Part shown: one piece after another, positions 1 through 8,498 of the stretch
Position numbering within the stretch: the first letter of the stretch is position 1
Layout: every line of letters begins with the position of its first letter
Assembly: GCF_001866665.1 (NCBI RefSeq)
Contig: NZ_MLYO01000055.1
Coordinates: 1-64,000, forward strand
DNA length: 64,000 bases
Reading direction: 5' to 3'
DNA from: Streptomyces monashensis
GTDB taxonomy: Bacteria > Actinomycetota > Actinomycetes > Streptomycetales > Streptomycetaceae
Position numbers and translations under genes: made by a program
The notes under the pieces: generated by a model
What the model was told of the DNA's origin: nothing
What the model saw: only the letters and a program-made list of their open reading frames with translations
Database searches by the model: none

Positions 1-438
1 GCCCACGATCTCCAGGAGTTCACGGACCCGGTTCTCGCGGCCGCCCTTCGGGTCGATGCCGTTGATCTCCATCGGACCGGAGATGATCTTGCCGACCGTC
101 TGCCGCGGGTTCAGCGAGGCGTACGGGTCCTGGAAGATCATCTGGATCTCGGAGCGGATCGGCGCCAGCTCCTTGCGGCCCGCGTGCGTGATGTCCTGCC
201 CGCGGTAGCTGATCTTGCCGCCGGTCGGTTCGAGGAGGCGGGTGATCAGCCGGCCCGTGGTCGACTTGCCGCAGCCGGACTCGCCGACGAGGCCCAGGCT
301 CTCGCCCTCGGCCACCTGGAAGTCCAGGCCGTCGACCGCCTGCACCGCGCCGACCGTACGGCGGATGGGGAAGCCGCCCTTGATCGGGAAGTGCTTCGTC
401 AGCCCGGAGACGTCCAGGAGGGGGTTCGTGTTGCTCAT
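1..438 (-). CDS. bldKE: Peptide ABC importer ATPase, BldKE-like (partial)
   Basis: ATP-hydrolysing subunit of a dipeptide/oligopeptide importer, OppF/DppF type, working on the inner face of the membrane. Only the first 146 codons are present; the rest lies beyond the window edge. The Walker A motif GESGCGKS is at residues 52-59, and the Q-loop region reads QMIFQDPYASLNPR. The ATG at 438 opens a protein beginning MSNTNPLLDVSGLTKHFP. It lies 26 bases after the stop of the upstream ATPase, so it is the fifth gene of a leftward operon. The order permease, lipoprotein, permease, ATPase, ATPase is that of bldKA-E in S. coelicolor, which is the basis for the symbol. The family call is firm; the BldK identity is inferred from order and neighbours. 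Confidence 0.85.
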   Translation of the reverse strand, partial: MSNTNPLLDVSGLTKHFPIKGGFPIRRTVGAVQAVDGLDFQVAEGESLGLVGESGCGKSTTGRLITRLLEPTGGKISYRGQDITHAGRKELAPIRSEIQMIFQDPYASLNPRQTVGKIISGPMEINGIDPKGGRENRVRELLEIVG

Positions 439-464
439 GGTCGTGAAGTCCCGTCTGGTGTCCG

Positions 465-1490
465 TCAGTTGTGCCGGGTTCCGGCGAAGTCGGCGAAGAG
501 GTCCTGCTTCTGCTCCGCGGTGAGGAGGCAGGCGGAGCCGCGGCCCTCGACCACGTCGAGCTTGGGTCGCTCGGTGGAGCACCGGCCGTCCGACACCTTC
601 TCGGCGAACGCGCAGCGCGGGTGGAAGCGGCAGCCGGACGGCGGGTTGAGCAGGGAGGGGGGCGAACCCGGGATCGGGGTCAGGGGTACGTCCACCGAAC
701 CGTCCAGGGTCGGCATGGAGTTCAGCAGACCCAGGGTGTAGGGGTGGTCCGGGGTGCTCAGCACCTGCTTCTTGGTGCCGCGCTCCACGCACCGGCCGCC
801 GTACATCACCAGCACGTCGTCCGCGATGTCGGCGATGACGCCGAGGTCGTGGGTGATGAAGATGATGGCGGTGCCGAACTCCTGCTGGAGGTCCTTGAGC
901 AGGTCCATGATCTGGGCCTGGACCGTCACGTCGAGGGCCGTGGTCGGCTCGTCGGCGATCAGCAGCTCGGGGTCGCAGACCAGTGCCATGGCGATCATCG
1001 CGCGCTGGCGCATACCGCCGGAGAACTGGTGCGGGTAGTCGTCCACGCGGACGTCCGGCTGCGGGATGCCCACGCGGCGCAGCATCTCGATCGCCCGGTC
1101 CCGGGCCTCCTTCTTGGAGGCGCCGGTGTGCTTGCGGTACGTCTCGGCGATCTGCGCGCCGACGGTGTGGTACGGCGACAGCGAGGCCAGCGCGTCCTGG
1201 AAGATCATGGACATCTTGTTGCCGCGCAGCTTTTCCAGGTCCCGCTCGCCGGCGGTCAGCAGTTCCTGGCCGTCGAGCAGGATCTCGCCTTCGAGGGTGG
1301 TGTGCTCGCGGTTGTGCAGACCCAGGATCGCCAGGTTCGTGACCGACTTGCCCGAGCCGGACTCGCCGACGATGCCGAGCGTCTTGCCCTTCACCACGTC
1401 GAAGGAGAGCCCGTCGACGGCCTTGACGACACCGTCCTCGGTGGAGAAGTGCACATGCAGATCACGGACGGAGAGGAAGGGGGTGCTCAC
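465..1490 (-). CDS. bldKD: Peptide ABC importer ATPase, BldKD-like
   Basis: OppD/DppD-type ATPase of 341 residues, partner of the next ATPase. Walker A GESGSGKS is at residues 42-49; the signature FSGGMRQR and Walker B LLIADEP with the following TTALD are present, followed by an H-loop (ITHDLGVIAD). The C-terminus has the oligopeptide-transporter extension with a Cys-rich stretch (GCRFHPRCAFA) seen in OppD/OppF proteins, some of which bind a 4Fe-4S cluster. The reading frame is open far upstream, but the GTG at 1490 (VSTPFLSVRDLHV) is the family-like start and lies 11 bases after the permease stop. Fourth gene of the leftward bldK-like operon. Confidence 0.88.
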   Translation of the reverse strand: MSTPFLSVRDLHVHFSTEDGVVKAVDGLSFDVVKGKTLGIVGESGSGKSVTNLAILGLHNREHTTLEGEILLDGQELLTAGERDLEKLRGNKMSMIFQDALASLSPYHTVGAQIAETYRKHTGASKKEARDRAIEMLRRVGIPQPDVRVDDYPHQFSGGMRQRAMIAMALVCDPELLIADEPTTALDVTVQAQIMDLLKDLQQEFGTAIIFITHDLGVIADIADDVLVMYGGRCVERGTKKQVLSTPDHPYTLGLLNSMPTLDGSVDVPLTPIPGSPPSLLNPPSGCRFHPRCAFAEKVSDGRCSTERPKLDVVEGRGSACLLTAEQKQDLFADFAGTRHN

Positions 1491-1501
1491 GGTTTCTCTC
1501 C

Positions 1502-2485
1502 TTACGCGAGGCGCACGCGCGGGTCGATGACGGCGTAGATCGCGTCGACGATGATGTTGAACACGACGATCGCGGCGGCGGCCACCAGGATCACGCCGAG
1601 CAGCATGGGCAGGTCGTTGTCGCGCACGGCCTTGATCGACAGGGCGCCGATGCCGTGCAGACCGAAGGTCTGCTCGGTGATGATCGCGCCACCGAGGAGC
1701 GTGCCCAGGTCGATGCCGAAGATGGTCACGATGGGGGCCATCGCACCCCGCCAGGCGAACCGGAAGAACACCGTGCGCCGGGACAGGCCCTTGGCGCGCG
1801 CGGTGCGGACGTAGTCCTCGCTGAGCGTCTCGACCAGCTGCGAGCGGGTCATACGGGTGTAGTTGGCGGTGAAGATGATCGCCAGGACCAGCCACGGCAG
1901 GAGCAGGCCGCCGAACCACGCCGCCGGGTCCTGGGTGAAGCCCGCGTGGTCGTTGGGGCGGGTGACGAGGTGCCACTGGTCCGAGAGGTAGTACATCGCG
2001 ATGATGCCGACGATGTAGATCTGCAGCGAGGACCCGATCAGGGAGGCCGAGGAGGCGATCTTGTCGAGGGCCTTGCCCTGCTTGACCGCGGCGATCATGC
2101 CCGTGCCGACACCGAAGATCACGAACACCACGGCGGCGCCGATGGAGAGCCCGATCGTGGTCGGGAAGCGGTCGAGGATCAGGCTGAGGACCGGCGTCTG
2201 CGACTGGAAGGAGTAGCCGAGGCAGGGGGCCGAGCAGTGGCCGAAGGAGGAGTAGTCACGGCCCACGAAGATGCCTTCGAGCCAGTGCCAGTACTGCACC
2301 GGAATCGGATCGGCGATCCCCAGGTTGTGCCGCACCAGGTTCAGGGTCTGTGGTGTGCAGACCTTGCCGCAGGCCACTCGGGCGGGGTCGCGGGGCGCGA
2401 CGTAGAACAAGAAGAACGTGATGGCGCTGATGATCAGAAGGATCACCGCTGCGCCGAGTGTCCGGCGGATGAGGAAGCGGATCAT
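1502..2485 (-). CDS. bldKC: Peptide ABC importer permease, BldKC-like (DppB type)
   Basis: Inner-membrane permease of 327 residues, OppB/DppB type, forming half of the translocation channel. It opens with MIRFLIRRTLGAAVI and a first membrane helix, followed by a long extracytoplasmic loop containing several cysteines (VACGKVC and HCSAPC), and ends with the usual five-helix core. The EAA-like loop that docks the ATPase is visible as DYVRTARAKGLS. It lies between the lipoprotein gene (upstream) and the two ATPase genes. A strong stem-loop between the lipoprotein gene and this one probably lowers permease expression relative to the binding protein. Family call firm; BldKC by operon order. Confidence 0.87.
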   Translation of the reverse strand: MIRFLIRRTLGAAVILLIISAITFFLFYVAPRDPARVACGKVCTPQTLNLVRHNLGIADPIPVQYWHWLEGIFVGRDYSSFGHCSAPCLGYSFQSQTPVLSLILDRFPTTIGLSIGAAVVFVIFGVGTGMIAAVKQGKALDKIASSASLIGSSLQIYIVGIIAMYYLSDQWHLVTRPNDHAGFTQDPAAWFGGLLLPWLVLAIIFTANYTRMTRSQLVETLSEDYVRTARAKGLSRRTVFFRFAWRGAMAPIVTIFGIDLGTLLGGAIITEQTFGLHGIGALSIKAVRDNDLPMLLGVILVAAAAIVVFNIIVDAIYAVIDPRVRLA

Positions 2486-2532
2486 GGCGATGGGATTCCC
2501 TGGGGACGCCTGTGAGAGGGGCTATGGGGGGC

Positions 2533-2562
2533 GGGCGGGGCGCCGCGACGGGCGCCCCGCCC
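2533..2562 (-). terminator. Stem-loop between bldKB and bldKC (partial terminator or mRNA stabiliser)
   Basis: Perfect 12-base inverted repeat (2533-2544 with 2551-2562) around a six-base loop, almost pure G+C, just after the binding-protein stop codon and before the downstream permease. Such hairpins after lipoprotein genes in importer operons commonly let the binding protein be made in excess. No T-run follows, which is normal for Streptomyces. The role is inferred. Confidence 0.6.
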
Positions 2563-2577
2563 CTGGACCGGCAGGCG

Positions 2578-4362
2578 TCAGGCCTTGACGTACAGCTTGT
2601 ACAGGACGAATGCGGAGAAGTTCGGGTCGAACAGCGCGCCGCCGACCTTGCTGCCGTGCAGGTAGAAGCGGCGCTGGAAGGTCTCGGGGATGATCGGCGC
2701 CTCTTGCGTCATGATCTTCTCGTCCAGCGCGGCCCAGGCATCGCCCGCCTTCGCCGGGTCGGTGATCAGGGCGTTCTGCTTGATCGCCTGGTTGATCCAC
2801 GGGACGTTCAGCTGGGAGACGTTGTTCGAGCCGTTGGCGATGGTGGCACCGTCGAACAGCGGCTGGATCACGCTGTAGCCGGACGGCCAGTCCGGGGACC
2901 AGCCGAACCACATCACGTCGAACTGGTTGTTGATCTGCTGCACCTGGTCGTAGTAGCTGGTCGAGTCGACCGGCTTGATGACGGGGTTGAAGCCCGCCTC
3001 CTTCAGGGCGTTGGCGATGACGATCTTGGTCTTCTCGTACGCGCTCTCCCGGCCCTGGGGGTACGTGTAGACGATCGTCTGGCCGAGCTTGCCGGCCTCC
3101 TTCAGCAGCGCCTTGGCCTTGGCCGTGTCACCCTGCGGCTTCTTCAGCTTGCCGAAGACGTCCTGGTGGGCGTAGCCCAGGATGTCGGGGCTGAGGACGG
3201 AGGTGGCGTAGTCACCCGCGGACGGACCGCCGTAGATGCGGCGGATCTGCTCCAACGGCCAGGCGTAGTTGAGGGCCTGACGGACCTTCGGGTCGGTGAT
3301 CCGCTTGCAGTTGATGGCGTAGTAGTACAGGCCGGTGAGCAGGCCGTTGATGGTGCGCTGCTTCAGGGCGGGGGTGGTCAGCACCTTCTGGATGCGCTCG
3401 GCGGGCACGCCGTTGTACGCCATGATCGTGTACTGGTCGTTGCCGCTGTCGGCGATCAGGCGGTCGGACTCCGGCAGCGACTCGACGCCGAACTCGAAGC
3501 TGAAGCTGTCCGGGTAGGCGTTGCGGATGGGGTCCGTCTTGGGGTCCCAGTGCGGGTTGCGGGCCATCTTCAGGGACTTGTCCGGCGCGTGGGCCGCCAG
3601 CTTGTACGGACCGCAGGACACCGGGTCCTTGTCGTACTTCTCCTTGGTGTCGTGCTTGACCGGCACGGCGCCGTAGGAGTGCATCGCCAGGATGAAGTTG
3701 AGCTGCGGCTGCGCGGTCTTCAGGTTGAAGGTGATGGTCTTCTTGGCGCTGTCGATGACGACGCCCTCGAGGTGCTTGCCGTCGTACGGGCCCTTGTAGA
3801 CCGAACGGAAGTCGGCGGAACCGGTGAGCGCAGTCTGCAAGTACTGGGCGCCCTCGGTGGTGAAGGAGGCGAAGCCGCGCTCGATGCCGTGGCGGACGTC
3901 CTCGACGGTGAGGTCGCTGCCGTCCTCCCACTTCAGCCCGTCCTTCAGGGTGAAGGTCCAGGTCTTGCCGCCGTTGGACATGGTGCCGGTGTCGGTGGCG
4001 AGGTCACCGACCAGCTTCTGCGAGCCGTCGGGGGCGATCTTGTAGCCGGTCAGGCAGCGGACGTACAGGAGGGCCAGGGCGGAGTTCCACGCGAAGTAGA
4101 TGCGCTGCGGGTCCAGGTGCGAGAAGTCGGAGGGGGACAGGCCGTTGATGTTGCCGCCCTTGACCGCGCCCTGGATCTCGGGGGCCGGGCCCTGGGAGTC
4201 CTGCGCGGTGCCGACGGTGACGTGCCCCGTGTACGTGTGGGTGCCCGCACCGTTGGAGGTGCTGTTCCCGCCGCCTCCGCCGCTGCTGCACGCGGAGAGG
4301 ACCATGGAGCCGCCGGCCGCGACCGACGTGGCGATGACGAAGTTTCTGCGGGAAAGGGACAT
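2578..4362 (-). CDS. bldKB: Peptide-binding lipoprotein, BldKB-like
   Basis: Extracellular solute-binding protein, family 5, 594 residues, that captures peptides for the importer. The N-terminus MSLSRRNFVIATS has an SRRNF twin-arginine-like motif, a short hydrophobic stretch and the lipobox LSAC with the lipidated Cys at residue 25, followed by a Gly/Ser-rich linker. The body has the family features: HLDPQRIYFAW early, then a VEDVRHGIERGF segment. Length fits the family. It lies between the two permease genes, the bldKA-KB-KC arrangement. In S. coelicolor BldKB is needed for aerial mycelium formation under some conditions; that role here is inferred from position, not from the sequence itself. 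Confidence 0.87.
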   Translation of the reverse strand: MSLSRRNFVIATSVAAGGSMVLSACSSGGGGGNSTSNGAGTHTYTGHVTVGTAQDSQGPAPEIQGAVKGGNINGLSPSDFSHLDPQRIYFAWNSALALLYVRCLTGYKIAPDGSQKLVGDLATDTGTMSNGGKTWTFTLKDGLKWEDGSDLTVEDVRHGIERGFASFTTEGAQYLQTALTGSADFRSVYKGPYDGKHLEGVVIDSAKKTITFNLKTAQPQLNFILAMHSYGAVPVKHDTKEKYDKDPVSCGPYKLAAHAPDKSLKMARNPHWDPKTDPIRNAYPDSFSFEFGVESLPESDRLIADSGNDQYTIMAYNGVPAERIQKVLTTPALKQRTINGLLTGLYYYAINCKRITDPKVRQALNYAWPLEQIRRIYGGPSAGDYATSVLSPDILGYAHQDVFGKLKKPQGDTAKAKALLKEAGKLGQTIVYTYPQGRESAYEKTKIVIANALKEAGFNPVIKPVDSTSYYDQVQQINNQFDVMWFGWSPDWPSGYSVIQPLFDGATIANGSNNVSQLNVPWINQAIKQNALITDPAKAGDAWAALDEKIMTQEAPIIPETFQRRFYLHGSKVGGALFDPNFSAFVLYKLYVKA

Positions 4363-4451
4363 GGGTTCCTGATCCTGCTCTGTCGATGGGGAGATACGGA
4401 CTGCTCCGGTGGTGGGCCCCGTCGCCCGCGCCGGAAGGTGGGAGGGACTGT

Positions 4452-5483
4452 TCAGCGCCTGGCCTTGGGGTCCAGAGCGTCGCGCACCGAGTCACCGAGA
4501 AGGTTGAAGGCGATGACGAAGATCACCATCGTCAGGCCGGGGAAGAGCATGTACGTGATGTCGGACTGGTAGTACTGGGCGCCGTACTGCATCATCACGC
4601 CCCAGTCCGGTGTCGGGTCCGACAGGCCGACGCCGAGGAAGGCGAGGCCGGCTTCCGTGGTCACGTACATCGGAAGGGCCAGGGTGGCCTGGATCAGGAT
4701 CGGCGTCCACAGGTTGGGCAGCAGTTCCTTGAAGATGATGCGGGCCGGGGAGGCGCCGGTGACCTTGGCCGCCTCGACGAACTCCCGCTCGCGCAGGGCG
4801 AGTACCTCACCGCGCAGGAGGCGGGCGATGGACGCCCAGCCGAACGCCGTCATGATGGAGATGAGGCTGACGACGGTGAGCCAGGTCGGGGTCGCCTCGT
4901 TCGGGGCGACCAGGATGTTCAGCACCACAGGCCAGAACGAGATGAAGAACAGCGTCTGGGGGAAGGCCAGCAGGACGTCGATGATCCGGCCGACCAGGTA
5001 GTCCGTCTTGCCACCCAGGTAGCCGGCGGTGAGGCCGATGGCGATGCCGAGGCCGGTCACCAGCAGGGCCGTCGCCGTCGCGATCAGCAGCGAGTTGCGG
5101 ATGGCGTAGAGCAGGAACGTGAAGACGTCCCGGCCCAGCTGGGGGTCGATGCCGAACCAGAAGTCGCCGCTCATGCCGCCGTTGGGCTTCACCGGGAAAC
5201 CGAAGTCGTTGAGCAGGCTGGGGTCGTTCTGGCCGTACGTCGTGTACGGGTCCTTCCCGTACGCCTTGGCGATCAGCGGCGCGGCGATGCCGATGACGAA
5301 GAAGAAGATCACCACAAGGGCGGATATGACGCCCGTCCGGTCCCGCTTGAAGCGGATCCAGGCCAGGCGCCCCGGGGAGCGGCTCTCGGAGCCCTTGGGG
5401 TTGCCGGGCTTCGCCGATGCGGCGCTGTCTTCGTCGGTCACCTCGAGTGGGGCGGCCGGGGAAGGGGATGCGGGGGTGGTCAT
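4452..5483 (-). CDS. bldKA: Peptide ABC importer permease, BldKA-like (DppC type)
   Basis: OppC/DppC-type permease, 343 residues from the ATG at 5483. The cytoplasmic N-terminus is Pro/Ala/Ser-rich, followed by WIRFKRDRTGVISAL and the first helix, then the periplasmic segment and five more helices. The docking loop is REFVEAAKVTGASPARI. The frame stays open to a TTG at 5507, but ATG 5483 has GGAG about five bases upstream and is preferred. It is the first gene of the leftward operon, so the promoter should lie in the 465-base divergent spacer to its right. Family call firm; the bldKA label rests on operon order. Confidence 0.87.
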   Translation of the reverse strand: MTTPASPSPAAPLEVTDEDSAASAKPGNPKGSESRSPGRLAWIRFKRDRTGVISALVVIFFFVIGIAAPLIAKAYGKDPYTTYGQNDPSLLNDFGFPVKPNGGMSGDFWFGIDPQLGRDVFTFLLYAIRNSLLIATATALLVTGLGIAIGLTAGYLGGKTDYLVGRIIDVLLAFPQTLFFISFWPVVLNILVAPNEATPTWLTVVSLISIMTAFGWASIARLLRGEVLALREREFVEAAKVTGASPARIIFKELLPNLWTPILIQATLALPMYVTTEAGLAFLGVGLSDPTPDWGVMMQYGAQYYQSDITYMLFPGLTMVIFVIAFNLLGDSVRDALDPKARR

Positions 5484-5948
5484 GATGCTCCGTGCCTTGT
5501 GGGTCAAGGCTCCGCAGGGCGCTCCCTACGGGCTACGCCGGACTTTTTCAACGCAATTCATTCAAGGTCAATAAATTCTCGGTCGCCTTGGTTGCGTCTT
5601 TACCTTATTTACTCGGGCTTGACTGTTCCGTAGCTACGCGGGTAGTGCGCTGTAATCAATCCGTGCTTCTCATCGGACCAATTGCGCAAAACAGTCAATG
5701 AGTTCGATATGCGGACGGTGGTGTGTCGACATGCGTACATCGACCCGTCTCAATCCAACGTTTCGGCATCGTTACACGAAGATCTGTTGCGCTCCTCCCG
5801 CAAGATCGTCCGACCGCCCGCGGACGGGTGCCTGCATTCGGCTGACGTGTCCCCCTAAAGGCCCCTCAATCCGGCGGCGCGCATGCGGAATGCTGGCAAT
5901 CGTCCGATATTGACCGGTACCGGGTTGTTGATCGCGGAGGAGGCGGCC
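5484..5948. other. Divergent intergenic spacer between two peptide importer operons
   Basis: This spacer is clearly richer in A+T than the genes around it, most strongly at about 5545-5700. It must hold the promoters of the leftward bldK-like operon and of the rightward importer. I could not settle on a -10/-35 pair on either strand. Short open frames here lack ribosome sites and Streptomyces codon bias, so I do not call them. A GGAGGAGG ribosome site closes the right end, just before the ATG at 5949. Confidence 0.5.
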
Positions 5949-7568
5949 ATGAGGGGAACAGCGCTCGCGCGATGGGCCGCCGGGGCGGGGGGCCTGGCGC
6001 TCGTCGCGACGGGCTGCGGGGGCGGCACCGGCGGCAGCGTCGGCACCGCCGTGCTCAGCTCCTCCTGGGGCGACCCGCAGAACCCGCTGGAGCCGGCCAA
6101 CACCAACGAGGTGCAGGGCGGCAAGGTCCTCGACATGATCTTCCGCGGGCTGAAGAGGTACAACCCGCGCACCGCCCAGGCCGAGAACTGGGTCGCGCGG
6201 TCCGTCGAGACCACGGACTCGCAGAACTTCACCGTCAGGCTGAAGGACTGGCGCTTCTCCAACGGCGAGAAGGTGACCGCCCGCTCCTTCGTGGACGCCT
6301 GGAACTACGGGGCGAGCCTGCGGAACAACCAGAAGAACGCCTACTTCTTCGGCTACATCGACGGGTACGACAAGGTCCACCCGGGGAGCGGCACCCAGAG
6401 CGCCGACACCCTGTCCGGGCTCAGGGTCGTGGACGACCACACCTTCACCGTCCGGCTGAACCAGAAGTTCTCCGGCTTCCCCGACACCCTCGGCTACGCC
6501 GCCTTCGCCCCGCTGCCCCGCGCCTTCTTCACGCACCACGCGGCCTGGCTCGACAAGCCGGTCGGCGACGGCCCGTACACCATCGAGTCCTACACGAAGG
6601 GCTCGCAGATGACCCTGAGGAAGTGGGACGCCTACCCCGGCCCCGACAAGGCCCGCAACGGCGGCGTGACCCTGCGGGTCTACACCGACAACAACACCGC
6701 CTACACCGACCTGATGTCCGGCAACCTCGACCTCGTCGACGACATCCCCGCCGCCCAGCTGAAGAACGTCAGGAGCGACCTGGGCAACCGCTACATCAAC
6801 ACGCCCGCCGGCATCATCCAGACGATCGCCTTCCCCCACTACGACCCCGGCTGGAACAAGCCGGGCTCGCAGAAGGTACGCACCGGACTCTCCATGGCCA
6901 TCGACCGGAAACAGATCACGCGGACCATCTTCCGCGGCACCCGTACCCCGGCCACCGACTGGACCTCCCCGGTGCTCGGCCTGGCCGGCGGCTACAAGCC
7001 CGGCCTGTGCGGCAGCGCCTGCGACTACCGCCCCGCCGAGGCCAGAAAGCTGATCAAGGAGGGCGGCGGGATCCCCGGCGGCCAGGTCAGGATCACGTAC
7101 AACGCGGACACCGGTTCGCACAGACAGTGGGTGGACGCCGTGTGCAACTCCATCAACAACGCCCTCGGCAACGGCAGGGCCTGCGTCGGCAACCCCGTCG
7201 GCACCTACGCCGACTACCGCAACCAGATCGGGCAGCACAAGATGACCGGCCCCTTCCGCTCGGGCTGGCAGATGGACTACCCCCTCATCCAGGACTTCCT
7301 CCAGCCGCTCTACTACACCGACGCCTCCTCCAACGACGGCAAGTGGTCGAACAAGGACTTCGACCGGCTCATCGACCGGGCCAACGCCGAGACGGACCGG
7401 CCCAGGGCGATGGCCGACTTCCAGAAGGCCGAGGAGGTCGTCCGCGACGACATGGCCGCCATCCCGCTCTGGTACCAGAACGGCAGCGGCGGGTACTCCG
7501 AGCGGCTGTCCGACGTGGCGCTCGATCCGTTCAGCGTCCCCGTCTACTACGCGATCAAGGTCAGCTGA
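5949..7568 (+). CDS. Peptide-binding lipoprotein of the second importer
   Basis: Family 5 extracellular solute-binding protein of 539 residues. The ATG at 5949 follows a strong GGAGGAGG; the frame runs further upstream but that part is not protein-like. The signal peptide MRGTALARWAAGAGG is followed by a lipobox ending TGC with the lipidated Cys at residue 23 and a Gly/Ser linker. Later motifs such as GGKVLDMIFRGL, EKVTARSFVDAWNYG and KVRTGLSMAIDR are typical of DppA/OppA-like proteins. First gene of a five-gene operon (lipoprotein, two permeases, two ATPases), matching what I recall of S. coelicolor SCO5117-5121 beside bldK. Substrate unknown; peptides expected. Confidence 0.88.
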   Translation: MRGTALARWAAGAGGLALVATGCGGGTGGSVGTAVLSSSWGDPQNPLEPANTNEVQGGKVLDMIFRGLKRYNPRTAQAENWVARSVETTDSQNFTVRLKDWRFSNGEKVTARSFVDAWNYGASLRNNQKNAYFFGYIDGYDKVHPGSGTQSADTLSGLRVVDDHTFTVRLNQKFSGFPDTLGYAAFAPLPRAFFTHHAAWLDKPVGDGPYTIESYTKGSQMTLRKWDAYPGPDKARNGGVTLRVYTDNNTAYTDLMSGNLDLVDDIPAAQLKNVRSDLGNRYINTPAGIIQTIAFPHYDPGWNKPGSQKVRTGLSMAIDRKQITRTIFRGTRTPATDWTSPVLGLAGGYKPGLCGSACDYRPAEARKLIKEGGGIPGGQVRITYNADTGSHRQWVDAVCNSINNALGNGRACVGNPVGTYADYRNQIGQHKMTGPFRSGWQMDYPLIQDFLQPLYYTDASSNDGKWSNKDFDRLIDRANAETDRPRAMADFQKAEEVVRDDMAAIPLWYQNGSGGYSERLSDVALDPFSVPVYYAIKVS

Positions 7569-7574
7569 GCCGGC

Positions 7575-8498
7575 ATGGGGCGCTACGTCGTCCGGCGACT
7601 CCTGCAGATGGTCCCGGTGTTCATCGGCTCCACGCTGCTGATCTTCCTCATGGTGAACGTGATGGGCGACCCCGTCGCGGGCCTGTGCGGCGAGCGGGCC
7701 TGCGATCCGGGCACCGCCGCCCAGCTGCGCCGCGAGTTCGGCCTGGACCAGCCCGTCTGGCAGCAGTACGCGACCTACATGGGGAACGTCTTCACCGGCG
7801 ACTTCGGTACGGCGTTCAACGGGCAGAAGGTCACCGAGCTGATGTCGACGGCGTTCCCCGTCACCATCCGGCTGACCCTCGTCGCGATCGTCCTCGAAAT
7901 CGTCATCGGCATCACGCTCGGCGTCGTGACCGGCCTGCGCCGCGGCCGCCCCGTCGACACCGGCGTCCTCCTCGGCACCCTGGTGGTGATCTCCGTCCCC
8001 ACCTTCGTCACCGGCCTGCTGCTCCAGCTCCTCCTCGGCGTCCGGTGGGGCTGGATCAGACCGTCCGTCTCGCCGGCCGCCCCGGTCGACGAGCTGATCG
8101 TGCCGGGCCTGGTCCTCGCCTCGGTCTCCCTCGCCTACGTCACCCGGCTGACCCGCACCTCGATCGCCGAGAACAGACGCTCCGACTACGTCCGCACGGC
8201 CGTCGCCAAGGGCCTGCCCCGCCGCCGTGTCGTCGTACGGCACCTGCTGCGCAACTCGCTCATCCCCGTGGTCACCTTCATCGGCACCGACATCGGCGCG
8301 CTGATGGGCGGCGCGATCGTCACCGAGCGCATCTTCAACATCCACGGCGTCGGCTACCAGCTGTACCAGGGCATCCTGCGCCAGAACACCCAGACGGTCG
8401 TCGGCTTCGTGACGGTCCTCGTCCTGGTCTTCCTGGTCGCCAACCTCGTCGTCGACCTCCTGTACGCCGTACTCGACCCGAGGATCCGCTATGCCTGA
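7575..8498 (+). CDS. Peptide ABC importer permease (DppB type), second importer
   Basis: Membrane permease of 307 residues beginning MGRYVVRRLLQMVPVFIG, the DppB/OppB signature start. A loop with CGERACDPG follows the first helix, then a core of helices with the ATPase-docking loop DYVRTAVAKGLPRRRV. The start lies 6 bases after the lipoprotein stop, and its stop overlaps the next start by 8 bases, so translation is coupled. It pairs with the DppC-type permease downstream to form the channel. Confidence 0.9.
   Translation: MGRYVVRRLLQMVPVFIGSTLLIFLMVNVMGDPVAGLCGERACDPGTAAQLRREFGLDQPVWQQYATYMGNVFTGDFGTAFNGQKVTELMSTAFPVTIRLTLVAIVLEIVIGITLGVVTGLRRGRPVDTGVLLGTLVVISVPTFVTGLLLQLLLGVRWGWIRPSVSPAAPVDELIVPGLVLASVSLAYVTRLTRTSIAENRRSDYVRTAVAKGLPRRRVVVRHLLRNSLIPVVTFIGTDIGALMGGAIVTERIFNIHGVGYQLYQGILRQNTQTVVGFVTVLVLVFLVANLVVDLLYAVLDPRIRYA

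Noticed and set aside
2512..4572. 686-codon open frame on the plus strand over bldKB
   Set aside because: Shadow of the lipoprotein gene, whose lipobox and solute-binding motifs are clear.
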